Shown: piece by piece, positions 36,201 to 46,495 of the stretch
Layout: each line of letters opens with the position of its first letter
How positions within the stretch are numbered: the first letter of the stretch is position 1
Assembly (NCBI GenBank): GCA_946122785.1
Contig: CAMGYJ010000003.1
Coordinates: forward strand, 31,203,811 to 31,267,810
DNA: 64,000 nucleotides
From: Linum tenue
Taxonomy: Eukaryota > Streptophyta > Magnoliopsida > Malpighiales > Linaceae
Reading direction: 5' to 3'
Notes under the pieces: generated by a model
Told to the model about the DNA's origin: nothing
What the model saw: the letters and a program-made list of their open reading frames with translations, nothing else
Databases searched by the model: none
Position numbers and translations under genes: made by a program

Positions 36201-37331
36201 CGTCTCTCTCGCCCTGTATATGGCCTCCGTCAAGCTCCTCGATCCTGGTATATGGAGCTATGCACTTTTCTTGAACGCGAGGGCTTCGTCAAGACCACTA
36301 GTGACGCTTCCTTGTTTGTCTACCACAATAATGGCTCTCTCCTTTATTTTTTGGTGTACGTAGACGACCTTCTACTCACCGGCAACGACCCATCTCTTCT
36401 CCAAGACTTTCAATCACGCCTGGCTGCCCGTTTCTCCCTTAAGCACCTCGGGCCTGTTAACTACTTCCTCGGAATTGAGGTGCTTCCGTCCTCCTCCGGC
36501 ATGATACTCTCCCAGCACAAATTTGTTGTCGACATCCTTGACCGCTTCGGCATGGCCGCCAGCCAGCCAGCCCCCACACCGCTCAGTTCGACGACTCGTC
36601 TTACCCTCCACGATGGCTCACCTCCGGCCGATCCCTCTCTCTTCAAACAGGTGCTCGGATCTCTCCAGTATCTCCTCTGTACCCGCCCGGATATTGCATT
36701 TGCTGTCAACAAATTATCGCAGTTCATGCATGCTCCGACTCAGCTGCATTGGCAATCCGTTAAACGTCTACTTCGTTACCTCAAAGGTACTGCATCATAT
36801 GGTCTTCGTTTATCTCCTGCTGACTCGCCCTCACTGGTTGCCTTTGCTGACTCTGATTGGGCGGGCGATCCGGATGATCGTACCTCTACTATGGGCTATC
36901 TTATATATTATGGTGGCAATCTCATTTCCTGGAAGTCGAAGAAGCAGCGCTCTGTTGCTCGTTCTAGCACTGAGGCTGAATACCGAGCCGTGGCCCATGC
37001 TACCGCCGAGTTACTCTGGATACAAAACCTGCTAACCGAGCTTCATCAACCTTTGCCACAATCCCCGGCTCTCCACAGCGACAATCTTGGTGCTGTCCAC
37101 TTCTCCACCAATCCGGTCTTCCACTCAAGAATGAAGCATTTGGCCCTTGATTTCCATTTTGTCCGCGAACTTGTTCACACCGGTGCTCTTCATGTTCATC
37201 ACATTCCTACTGCACACCAGCTGGCTGACTCCCTCACCAAGCCATTGCCGATCACTCGTTTTCATCTACTTCGTGCCAAGATTGGTGTCGTACCCGTCAC
37301 CATCTTGCGGGGGCGTGATAAGGATAGATAA
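33261..37331 (+). CDS. Copia gag-pol polyprotein, complete
   Basis: The frame is 1356 codons without a stop. In order: a gag domain (LTGENFPTWRAQL near residue 30), a CCHC knuckle (Cys282, Cys285, His290, Cys295), a protease motif DSAATNHI (Asp320), an integrase with HRLGHP and CSSCESC zinc ligands, FMDVWGP, FSDGGGEF and GLAERKHRH, a reverse transcriptase with YVDD at 1033-1036, and an RNase H with ADSDWAGD and SSTEAEYRA. All active-site residues I could check are present. The stop codon lies 14-16 bases inside the right LTR, so the last six or so residues are LTR-encoded. It may be competent to move its own RNA. Confidence 0.95.
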   Translation: MSGESVINLDNSHTIITLNPATQLPNKLTGENFPTWRAQLVTLLRGLDLLKYLDGSLPQPASDAPETTRTHWFRQDQLLLHSILASVSPSVAPYVTSAASSRDAWLILERMFASQSRQRVMNLKTKLGRETQGSRPVAVYLQAMRSVAAELALVQAPVSHEDLILHILRGLREEYGPLAAALRARDTTIALEDLHDRLVDFEADFDAHRSSSALAPTTAFSSTRGHSFPAARGRGSPRRSRQVASSVYPDTTYRGHSPARRYPSSTGSSSAQSLLGRPPPLCQFCDKTGHTAKDCYQIRGRPQAHHTMTAGSTSSGWLLDSAATNHITPDLGGLSLYTDYHGPDEVIVGDGAGLKISHIGQSHLSTSSSCLALQNVLCVPAIKRRLLSVAQLCKTNPVSVEFFSDCFVVKDLATGAPLLRGQNKDDVYELPVASQPVRLALSATTPTASTWHHRLGHPNTKLLSRLLRTQALPASHSFCSSCESCSLHKSHKLPFSVSSLTSTRPFDLLFMDVWGPSPVLSLDAYSYYLVIVDHFTRYTWLYPLSRKSDVSHVFTTFTAMISNYFHTTIRRVFSDGGGEFQKLCSFFQTNGITHLLTPPHTPQHNGLAERKHRHVVETGLALLHKARLPLSFWSHAFQTATYLINRLPSTSLRGATPYFSLFNEIPNYLKLRSFGCLCYPWLRPYSPHKLAPRSRSCIFLGYSLNQSAYKCYDPATQRLFVSRHVLFVEDSFPGLSSSSSHPITPIDWVTLTSPPVQHYLLPSTPNPIPSPAPAAAHARPHAARVPDSPPATSSQHNRPPPPPAKVLPPRSHTMATRSQHGIFKPKKLFSAQVSYVDIEPTSIRRALVDPRWKSAMLAEFNALLRNNSWTLVPCPPDQHVVGCRWFFRIKRNPDGSVDRFKARLVAKGFTQRPGIDYHETYSPVLKPVTIRTVFTIALTHRWPIYQFDVNNAFLQGSLQETIYMAQPPGFQDPAHPDYVCRLSRPVYGLRQAPRSWYMELCTFLEREGFVKTTSDASLFVYHNNGSLLYFLVYVDDLLLTGNDPSLLQDFQSRLAARFSLKHLGPVNYFLGIEVLPSSSGMILSQHKFVVDILDRFGMAASQPAPTPLSSTTRLTLHDGSPPADPSLFKQVLGSLQYLLCTRPDIAFAVNKLSQFMHAPTQLHWQSVKRLLRYLKGTASYGLRLSPADSPSLVAFADSDWAGDPDDRTSTMGYLIYYGGNLISWKSKKQRSVARSSTEAEYRAVAHATAELLWIQNLLTELHQPLPQSPALHSDNLGAVHFSTNPVFHSRMKHLALDFHFVRELVHTGALHVHHIPTAHQLADSLTKPLPITRFHLLRAKIGVVPVTILRGRDKDR

Positions 37332-37507
37332 TTATTGTTTTTATTTATTCTATTTCTGTTAATTACCTCCTACTATTCAGCCGCACCACTACAGCACTAC
37401 TCCCTCTTCTCTGTAACGTGCTGCTAGGGTTAAGCTAGTTCTGTTGTAATTCTGGGTATAAAACCCATCTTCCTATTCAATAATAATCAAGTCATTAATC
37501 CTCTACA
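37316..37507 (+). repeat. Right LTR of the copia element
   Basis: Identical to the left LTR by eye over 192 bases. It is preceded by the polypurine tract and followed by AAGAT. Confidence 0.93.
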
Positions 37508-37739
37508 AAGATAACAAAGGAACTAATGTGCTATATTTATAACAAAGGAAGCCCTTATAGTTCGGTAACATAAAAGTCATTCTGTTAGATTTTTTGTCAA
37601 CTGACACAAGTTCGGACCCAAATATCTAACTTGCTCTATAATTTGTTATTCTAAATATAAAATAAAATTTTCGAAGCAATTCAACGAAAAAAAATCGAAG
37701 CAATTGTCACTTTTTAGTAGGGATGACTATTGGGGATAT

Positions 37740-38815
37740 GACTAACTAGTGGCGCGGCAAAATTCATCTAACTCATAGCACTTCACGGTTGTGTCGTGCG
37801 GCGAAAATGCGCGCTGCGAACAGACCGCTTACCTCGTCTGACACCACGTCTTGTCGCATTGAATGCCCACCTACCACAATATATGCTATAAATAGAGCAT
37901 TTACTCTGCCAGGGAAGGGGGCGTTTTCTAGAGACTGGAAGCAACCTACTTTCTCTCTCTTGTATCTCTCTGGATTCCCACTTGTAAGCTTGAATATGAA
38001 TACAAGGCTACCAGAGACCCAGTTCCTCACGTGTCTACCTCCTACACCTCAGTTAGGCACAAAAAATTGATGCCTATTGTGGGGCCGCGAGTATGACAAA
38101 CAAACAGATCACACGCAAGGAGAAGGCCAATCCGTCGTAGATTCCATGGCAAACGAGACGACTCTATTAAAAGTGATGAACAACCAAAGTCTTTTCAGCG
38201 TGTCGTGGGATCAAAATGTCATGCTGGTCAAGGAAGAAGAACCAAAAATGTCCAATAAAGAACACGTGTCTATGAGTCAACAGAACCAATGTAGTCAAAA
38301 TCGCGCTTTAAAACTTAAAAACTTACGACTTTACGTTTCTAGGTCACTAAATCGCTTCTACACAAAAACTTGGTTTTTACAACTTACGTAGTTAAAAACT
38401 CTTCTTTAAAATTTAAAAACTTACGATTTTATGCTTCTAGATCACCAAAACGTTTCTACGTAGAAACTCGCTTTTCACTACATTGAACAGAACAAGCTGA
38501 TATATGACATGCAAAGCAAAATGGATCAATTATCGCACTCATGAGCCGTCGAGGAGAAGCCGCAACCACTAGTCTTCTGACAGTACCCGCCTATTAGAGA
38601 GGGAGCAATCCCCGCAACTACACTCCTAGTCTTAGCGGCAGGGTGGACCTTGACTTCTTGGAGCAGCAACTCTCGCCAAACTAAAACCTCCCTAGCAGTC
38701 TATGCTACACCATTCCCTGTGGGTCGAGATAATGGCGGAGCAAATGTCAGGGAATCAGCTTACGTTGCCCAAGTACAACGACACCACGAACCTTGAAGAT
38801 CATGTTAGCATTATG
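37740..38815 (+). mobile_element. Ty3/gypsy remnant: LTR end, leader and gag start
   Basis: A TATA-like TGCTATAAATAGAGC (about 37883-37897) is followed by CT-rich leader sequence, then TTGATGCCTATTGTGGGGCC (38067 onward), which has the form of a gypsy primer-site region. Further on, one frame at about 38732-38815 reads IMAEQMSGNQLTLPKYNDTTNLEDHVSI, the conserved start of gypsy gag. Frames between are broken. It is cut off near 38815, where sequence belonging to another element begins. Confidence 0.6.
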
Positions 38816-39135
38816 TTTGGTTAATAATTTGTATTTCAATAATTGTGGCTATAATTTCCCGCTGCTTAATAGTTCTGGCTAATATATTGTATTTATCCTA
38901 ATTTTTATGCCACTCATCCATATTTGATCTATGTCATTGAATGAGTTGGTGTAGTGATCATGGTGGTTTAATCATTATCATATCGTGATTAAAGCTGCGT
39001 TGATTCCATAATTGATACATGAGGTGGACCAGATTGTTTCAGGAGATGTCTAAGTATTTATAGCATACGGTTGGGTGCCTAAAGAATTTTGTGATATAAT
39101 TGTTTCAAGGAAAATATGCAGGCCGAGTGGGAGAT

Positions 39136-39630
39136 TGTTAGGAAATTTTATTTCCTATAATGATATGGGCTACATATCTTACAATTATATGAATTATTTG
39201 GTTATGTAGACTAATTAAAAGTGATCCAAATCAGGAGCCTAAAGATGTCTTGTTTTGATATGGAACTAAATGGGTGAAAATCCAATACTAACTAACCTTG
39301 GCTTTTATGGGAGCCCATGGTGACCACTATATAAGGAACCATTTAGAGGTTGTGGTCTCCACTACACCAATACCAAATTGCTCTCTTATTCTCTCCATCA
39401 GGAAAATCAGAGGTAATCCTGTGAGGTGAACTGAGGAGGCTTGGTTGAGGAAGGCTGCAAAACCTCCCCGGTCATGCTGCTGCAAGTATCAGCCGATCTT
39501 AGATCATCCATCGCTTTCCGCATCAAAGATCGAGATGATCTACGACATGAATCCAGGTATTTCGATCAACTTTTGATATCTGACAAGATGAATTTCCAGA
39601 GACTTACATAGGCTAAAAGTAATTCTAACA
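39136..39630 (+). mobile_element. Copia-type 3' LTR, 495 bp
   Basis: It starts TGTTAGGAAA and ends TTCTAACA, a short inverted pair, and is preceded by the polypurine tract GAGTGGGAGA. A TATA-like TATATAA lies at 39328-39334. About 300 bases upstream may be the last internal sequence of the same element, but no coding block is recognisable and no 5' LTR is seen. Confidence 0.65.
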
Positions 39631-40261
39631 CAAATAGCGAATGAGAGGGGGAGCTTGTCGTCGTGGACGTGTGGTTCGCCGGCAACGGATGAGTCGTCGA
39701 TGGGTTGCTGGTCGGTGCCTCAGAGGAGGTGAAACCGAAGAAGCTTGAGAGAGGCAGATCGAGAGTTCTAGATGGTCAGAAATAAAAAACTGTCCTTCCT
39801 AGCCGCCGCTGCTTTTGGATTCAACTGGGCCAGCTTGGCGGCCGAGTCTCGATTTTACCGGTCCTACTGGCCGGTCGGGTCGGTCTTGACAACACTAATT
39901 AGTAATTACCATCCACTATGAAAAAATCTTAAACAAAACCCGCATTACCTACTATGGGTTTCTTAAAAAAAAACCCTACTATGGGTAGCAGCTTCGAGCA
40001 CCGGAAAGTGCAACAACTTTGAGCGCCAACAACACTCTTCTGTCTTTACTCTTCAAAATGGATTTGATTCAATTAAGCTCTAGATGAAAGGAACCCAATG
40101 AAATTGTACAGAAAGCAAAATACTTTTGTTTTCTGTTTGGGTTTTGGCCATTTCTTAGGCCTTAGAGTGTCGGGCTCCCATTCGAAAACAATTGGGTCTG
40201 CTTCACAGAGTGTTGAGTATTTGGCTCTGTCATTTGGGTCGAGCTTAGTTTAGACCTTAGA
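39631..40261. other. Intergenic stretch before the LINE
   Basis: It contains a short CCGGT/GGTCGG-rich run ending GGTCTTGACAACAC near 39894, resembling the hAT end at 15229. No gene is supported. Confidence 0.35.
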
Positions 40262-40399
40262 GTGTGGTATTCTTTATTTTTTTTTTGTCAAAAGATAATC
40301 GATATATTGATAAAAAACAAAGGTAATTACATCCTGGCATTGAGCCAGGCAAGCAAAGTAAAGCAACGACTCGTAGTCGGGTACAAAGAAAGAGCCTTT

Positions 40400-40756
40400 C
40401 TAGCCACCAAGTGGGGCTGCCCTATTGCTACGCCGACCTACAAACCGAACAGAGAAACCTCCCAACGAACCCAGCATCCCTACAATCTCCTCAAGAAGAG
40501 CCCCCACTCTATTATCCCTAGTGTTTGACTGAATAATCTTCTGAATCAGCACCTTGGCATCCCCCTCAAAACGCACCTCCACAATCCCCGAGTCCCGGCA
40601 CCAGAGAACAGCTTCACGAAGAGCAAGCGCTTCAGCAACCAAAGGGTCCTCAACGCCATCAAACAGAAAGCCTCTAGCTATCAAAATGTCCCCCAAGTGA
40701 TTCACCACCACCATCCTCCTGCCGAGTGCGATGCGGCCCTGGTAGCCCCATCCCAC
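40400..40756 (-). pseudogene. LINE ORF2 RNase H domain
   Basis: The frame reads MVVVNHLGDILIARG, then DPLVAEALALREAVLW and FEGDAKVLIQKI, and ends with RSNRAA. It is RVT_3-type RNase H. It lies in another frame from the preceding zinc-finger-like region, so a small indel near 40702-40735 breaks ORF2 here. Confidence 0.8.
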
Positions 40757-43700
40757 AAGCAGATCAGAGGGCAGTGTGGAACCTCAACCTCCGGGGCAAC
40801 AGGAACACACTGGGCTTTCTCCTTCGGTAGACCAATCCATTCATGGTACTGCTGGTGGTACTGCCTCATCAAAGCAGGAATCCCAAACTGTTTCCCTTCA
40901 AACACTACCCAATTCCGGGACCTCCAAATTCGCCAGAGGACTGCCGTCACCGCCATAATCAACTGGTCCTGCTTCAGGAGGTTCAACAATCTCTTCAGGA
41001 ACAAGGGAAAAGTGTGGCGAGGCAACCCCTGCCCGAGATACTCCAAACCGGCGTAATCCCAGATGGCTCGGGCCACAGGACACTCCAGAAACAGATGCTC
41101 CAAAGTTTCAGATTCCGCCTAACAAACAGGGCAACGGGGGTGCACTTGGATTTTTCTCTCAATCAGCACTTCAGTAGTTGGAAGGAGCCGATTCAGAATT
41201 TGCCAGAGGAAGACCCGAAGCTTTGGGGGGACAGGGGCCTGCCAAACGCGAATCCAACTAGGCTTGTCCATCCAACTGACCGAGGACCGGCCCCGGTTTT
41301 CCATCCTTTCCAAATGCCCCGCCAGGTGGTAAGCCGATTTCACAGTGAAAACACCATCCTGCGTTCCATGCCAAATAAGCCGATCCACAACATTGCCACG
41401 AGGAAGAGGAATCTCCTTGATGAGCCGACAGGTGCGAGGGTCAAACCATTGAGCCAAACCCTCATCGCTCCAGGAGCCCTCCTCATTATCAATGACAGAT
41501 GCCACCCGCAAGACCTCATTTTCAGGCAGCACACAAGGGTTAAACGAAGGGACCAAAGGATGCAGACTGGGAACCCAGCTATCCTGGAGAAGAGGGGCTG
41601 TCTGGCCATTACCAATCTGCCAACGAAGGCCCTGGCTCAAAAGCTGTCGCCCAAACAGAATACTCTGCCACCCCCAGGAGGGCCGAGACCGCGCCTGCGC
41701 TTCAAGGAAACCACTCCTCGGAAAATACTTCCCTTTATACACCTGGGCTAAGAGCGAATCAGGTTCACTTAAGAGGCGCCAACAAACCTTAGCTAACAGG
41801 GCCTGGTTAAAGTGCTCAAAACGCCTAAATCCCATCCCTCCCTCATGCTTACTACGACACATATTGCGCCAAGACATCCATCTCACTTTATCATGTCCAT
41901 TCTCCACCCCCCACCAGAATCGGGCAATATGTCTATCCAAGAGCCGGCACAGTGAGAGTGGGAGCTTGAAACAGGACATAACATGGAGAGGAAGCGCCAA
42001 GGCCACTGATTTGATTAAAGTCTCCTTCGCCGCCCACGACAAGGTACGCTGCTTCCAACCCTGTAACCGAGCAAGAAGCTTCTCCTCCAAATAGCGAAAC
42101 GTCTCCATTTTAGATCAGGCTATAAGGGTAGGTAATCCCAGGTACTTATCATGGACACCAATAGCCCCCACCCCCAGCACCTGCCCCAGGAACTCCTGAT
42201 CCGGAACAACAATGTTCTTACTAAAACAAACTGCCGATTTGACTAGGTTGACCCTCTGACCACTCAGCTCCTCATACTCATTCAAGACAGTGATCAGATT
42301 CTCGCACTCCTGGAGAGATCCACGGAGAAACAAGTACGAATCATCCGCAAAGAACAGATGGGAGATACGTGGTGCTCGCGGCGCCACTTTAACTCCTTGC
42401 AATCTCTTTTCAGTAATGGCTTTCCTCAAGAGGGCCGCAAACCCCTCTGTACATAAGACGAACAACAGGGGAGAAAGGGGGTCACCCTGGCGAAGGCCCC
42501 GGGAGGGCGAGAAGTACCCCTTCGGACTCCCATTCATCATAACCGAGAAAGACGTCGATTTGAGACATTCGTGGACCCAATCGCACCAAATGGAGCTAAA
42601 TCCCATCTTGGCCATTACCGCGAGTAGAAAGGGCCATTCAACTCTATCATAGGCCTTTTCCATGTCAACCTTCAGAGCCATATACCCTTTCTTCCCTCGC
42701 GTTTTGGTCTTCAGATAGTGCATTAGTTCATGGCCTAGCAGAACATTGTCCACTATTTGGCGTTCCCGAATGAAGGCATTCTGCCCTTCCGTGATAATCT
42801 CCGGGAGGAAAGCAGCCAATCTTTCCGCCATTATCTTAGTAATAATCTTGTACACGAACTGGCATAGACTTATAGGCCTCAGTTGTCGAATAGATTCCAC
42901 ATTATCCACTTTCGGGATCAAGGTTAACCAGGTGTGATTAAAGCTGCGAAGCATCCTACTCGTTTCAAAGAACGAGCAAACAGCTTCGATCACTGAAGGT
43001 CCAACGATATCCCAGAAAGTTTTAAAAAATTTGCCTGTGAATCCATCAGACCCAGGGGCCTGTTTGGAACCCATCATAAAAACAGTGGCCCGAACTTCCT
43101 CCGGCACGACTACCGCCGTAAGTCGCGCATTCATAACCTCAGTGACACGACAATCAATAGGAAACTGATCCACCCGCTCAGACATATTGTTCACTTGGCA
43201 TTCAGACGTGAAGAGGTTCTGATAAAAGTCAGTAGCAATTTCAGCCTTTTCTTCCTCCTCTGTGATCCAGTCACCCTCATCATTGCGAAGCCCAGCCACA
43301 AAGTTGTGTTTTCGGCGGGTCCGCGTTACTGTATGGAAGTAAGAGGAGTTCTGGTCCCCTTTTTTTAACCACCGAACCCTCGATTTCTGTTGCCAAAAAA
43401 TTTCTTCGGCCTCCCATTGCCTACTCAACTCTGATTCCAAATCACGCACTGAATCCCAGTTAATAGGAGAACAAGATTTGATTCGATCAATCTCCTTCTG
43501 CAGGGTGCGAATATTCCGTAGAGAATTAGTTGTGCCTGCTCTACTCCAGTCATAAAGCAAATACCTTAACTTTTTGAGTTTCTCCCATAGCTGGAACATA
43601 GGGGTACCGGAGATTTCCTACTGCCAGACATAAGCCACCATCGCGCGAACTTCTGGGTTTTGCGCCCATCGAGCATCAAAGCGGAAGAGAGGTCTGCTTC

Positions 43701-44400
43701 GACGCTCATAGGGTTTGTCTGAGAGAAGCAAGGCGCGGTGATCCGATCCCTGATCCGTGAAGTGTTTAACAAGAGTGTCTGGGAAGGTCGATGTCCAATA
43801 TTGAGAGCAGAGAGCTCTATCTAAGCGTTCCCTAATGCAGGCATTCCCCATCCGTTTATTGGTCCACGTGAACGGGTCTCCCTGAAATCCTAGGTCAAGT
43901 TGACCTAGGTCATAAATAAAGTTCCGGAGCCCGGCCGCTTGGTTGGCACCCCCGTCCTTTTCACTAGCCTGAAGAGTAACATTGAAATCCCCCATAACCA
44001 CAAAAGGAATATCAAAAGAATCACAAACAGCCCGAAGCTGAGCCAACTGGCTAGTACGAATTGCTTCAACACAACTAAAGTAAACAAACACCACCACATA
44101 GGAAAAATCCCTTTCATTAATACGAGTACAAATGCAAAAAATTGAATGATAAATAACCGAAGCATCAACTCCGGGGACCCAGCCAACTACAAGACCTCCT
44201 GATGCCTCGACAGCATCCACAAAAAAACAATGCGACAAATGGAAACCTAAACCCCGCATACGACGGGAAACAACTCTCCGGCGCGATCTTGTTTCTGAGA
44301 AGAAAACAAGGTCCGGTTTATTCGAATAAACTAACCCTACAGCAGTTTGGAACGTGAGGGATGGCCCAATTCCTCTCACATTCCAGGCCAACAGCCTCAT
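40702..44400 (-). pseudogene. LINE ORF2: endonuclease, reverse transcriptase and zinc-finger-like region
   Basis: One reading frame runs from the start at 44400 to 40702 with stops only at 43620-43618 (TAG), 42117-42115 (TGA) and 41121-41119 (TAG). The endonuclease (44400-43621) has MRLLAWNVRGIG, VVMGDFNV and GSDHRALLL. The reverse transcriptase (43599-42118) has ALKVDMEKAYDRVEW, LRQGDPLSPLLF and HLFFADDSYLF, so its active site is intact. The connection region (42108-41122) has WWGVENGHDKVRW. The zinc-finger-like block includes HLFLECP. TGA at 42117 falls in LIA*SKMETF, where Arg is usual, and TAG at 41121 where Gln would fit. The element was probably active recently. Confidence 0.88.
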
Positions 44401-46495
44401 TTATCTGCTTGGGGCCACTCCAGGCTGGCTTCCTCCACCTTATCATCAGCAACTTCTACGAATTGTTTCTTCGGCGTGGGAACCTCTCCCACTTCACCTT
44501 CCACCTCCTCCAGAGGCCTTTTGCGTCCCTCATTTGACATACCAGGAATGTTCGAGCCATATTCATCAATCTCTGCTTCCACCAACATACCCTTCTCCTG
44601 GACACCTTGTAGATTCGCTGTCGCTATCCCATCGCCCAGGACTAGGCCAGACTCAAAGCGGAAACCACTTGGCGAACCTGGCCCTTCCCTCCACCACGAT
44701 TTCCTGGCCCAGCCAGAACAGGCGATCTTTGCTTCAGTTCAAATGAGTGATCATCAGCCTCAGAGGATGAATCCATCAGGGCCGATCCACTCAAACCCGG
44801 CGTCCGATTCTCCGTTGTAGGGCCAGGAAGAGATGCTCCAGTGGGCTTTGAAGACTTAGGATGGGCCAACTTCGTCCTCCCGTTCCGAGTCGGGCCTGCA
44901 GAGCCTATTCCCGGCCTGGAAACCGCTACAGCCGCTGCCCGAGGAGCCCGGGCCGCCTTCTTAAGTTTGGACAGCCTCGGCGTGGGCTTCGGCCCATCAT
45001 CCGGCCCAGCCCGGCCCTTCAGCTTGCGGTCAGACGAGGCCTCTTCTGTGGCAGCCCGACGAGGCTTAGAGGCCCGCTGCCTGGGTTTAGTTGCCTTTGA
45101 CCGAGGCCCACTGAGGCTTTGTAGCCCATGTTCAGCCTCTTCATTAGGCCCAGATTGATTTTTCAGCCCAGTCTCAGCAGCAAATGGCAAAGGAACTGTG
45201 TTCAGATTTTCCATGGGCTGCTCTTGCGGTGGGCTTTGTGTGCCCTCCTTAGTTTGGGAAGTAACTCCCTGAAACACGAAGTCATCCTCACTGTCCTCCA
45301 GGAGGATTATCCTCCGCCGCCGACCTACTTCCACCGTCCCCATCTGAGTATCAGACGTCATCGAGCGATCATCGGCGGTCCTCGTGTCATCATCCTCTAG
45401 TCCCGCGACATCTGCACTCGGCAGCCCTTCCATGGTGGGAGCATGAACCCTCGCATTGCGTGGCTGCCCAGCTCGCTTTCTCGGTCCCTGCAGCGCTTTA
45501 ACTCTCGGGGATTTCGACATTCTGAATCCCCTAGGACTATCCTGGTGGGTCGAGGAGTTCGGGCGCACCCAGGGAGTTTGGCCTCGCGAGTCCAATTGGG
45601 CACGACGAACAGAGTCCCCCTTGCTGCGGCGGACAATTGGCGGTTGAGCAGGTCGAGGAGCACTCTCCGACTGCGGGGCTTGCTCCCTCCCCGCCGAATC
45701 GGCATTCCCCGACTTCCCCCGAACCTCTTGATTAACCCAGACGGTTCTCCTAGTACCCCCATGAGGCTGGTGATTGTCCTCCTGATCATAGATTTTCCGA
45801 CCTTGCTTCTTGGTTATCATGTGGATTCCATACCGCTCTTTCCTAGCTGGAGGTTCGAAGCTGCATTCACTCTGCAGATGTCCGACCCGGCCGCAGTGGA
45901 AACAGAAACTGGGAAGATGTTCATATTTCAGGTTGACCCAAAAGTTCCCTGTTTCCTCACAGATTGCCAGGAGCTGGGATCATAGTGATTTCGTGAAATC
46001 AATCATCGTCCTAACTTTGAGAAAGCGTTCACCCGTTTCTTTGCAGGCGAAGACGTCAGACTCGAGGACCTGGCCAATAGCAGTGGAGATCATCTTTTGG
46101 CCAAATTGTTTGGTGCAGCAATCCTCGGTCACTCCCCATATTTGTACGCGGAAGGGTGCTGTAGCCAGATCGTCAAAGATGGTCCTCGTAATATTTGGGA
46201 GCCACGATCTCAGGACGAGGAGTTTGTCATTCACTACCCAAGGGGAGCGCTTCAAGACCCAGATTTTGGCTTCCTCAGAGGGCAACACGAACTCAAAGAG
46301 CCCATGCTTGGACTGCGTCACTCGAATCTGCCCCCTCCCCATCCATGGTGTGTTCACTCCTGCCCTTAGTTCCATCGGTGTGACTCTGGCACTCGAAAAC
46401 ACCCTCCCCAATAGGGTACGCGATGCTCGGAACCGCGTGGATTGAACCTCTTCTAGAGAGAATTGCACCACCTGATCCTCATTGATACGCGCCAT
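44397..46495 (-). pseudogene. LINE ORF1 (gag-like protein with zinc knuckle)
   Basis: I take the start at 46495 (MARINEDQVVQF), where the DUF4283-type domain begins. The open frame extends upstream to 47608, so a longer protein is possible. The domain runs through RVQIWGVTEDCC and DFTKSL. A TGA at 45982-45980 interrupts it, and the same frame continues into CFHCGRVGHLQSEC (a CCHC knuckle) and a Pro/Ser/Lys-rich tail to 44642. A frameshift near 44650 passes the frame to 44588-44397, whose TGA stop overlaps the ORF2 ATG as ATGA. Confidence 0.75.

Larger units (their letters stand above)
32994..37507 (+). mobile_element. Intact Ty1/copia retrotransposon, 4514 bp
   Basis: Two 192-bp LTRs (32994-33185 and 37316-37507) start TGATAAG and end CTCTACA, and I find no difference between them by eye. 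They are flanked by the 5-bp duplication AAGAT (32989-32993 and 37508-37512). The primer site TGGTATCAGAGC (33186-33197) follows the left LTR directly and fits initiator tRNA-Met. A polypurine tract GCGGGGGCG ends just before the right LTR. The internal region is one open frame. Identical LTRs imply a very recent insertion. Confidence 0.96.

Noticed and set aside
36414..36727. Open frames on the minus strand inside the copia element
   Set aside because: They are shadows of the 1356-codon polyprotein with no family resemblance of their own. The same holds for minus frames at 33921-35324 and 35547-36125.
44841..45985. Plus-strand frames across the LINE ORF1 region
   Set aside because: They oppose a recognisable gag-like protein with a zinc knuckle on the minus strand and arise from its GC-rich codons.
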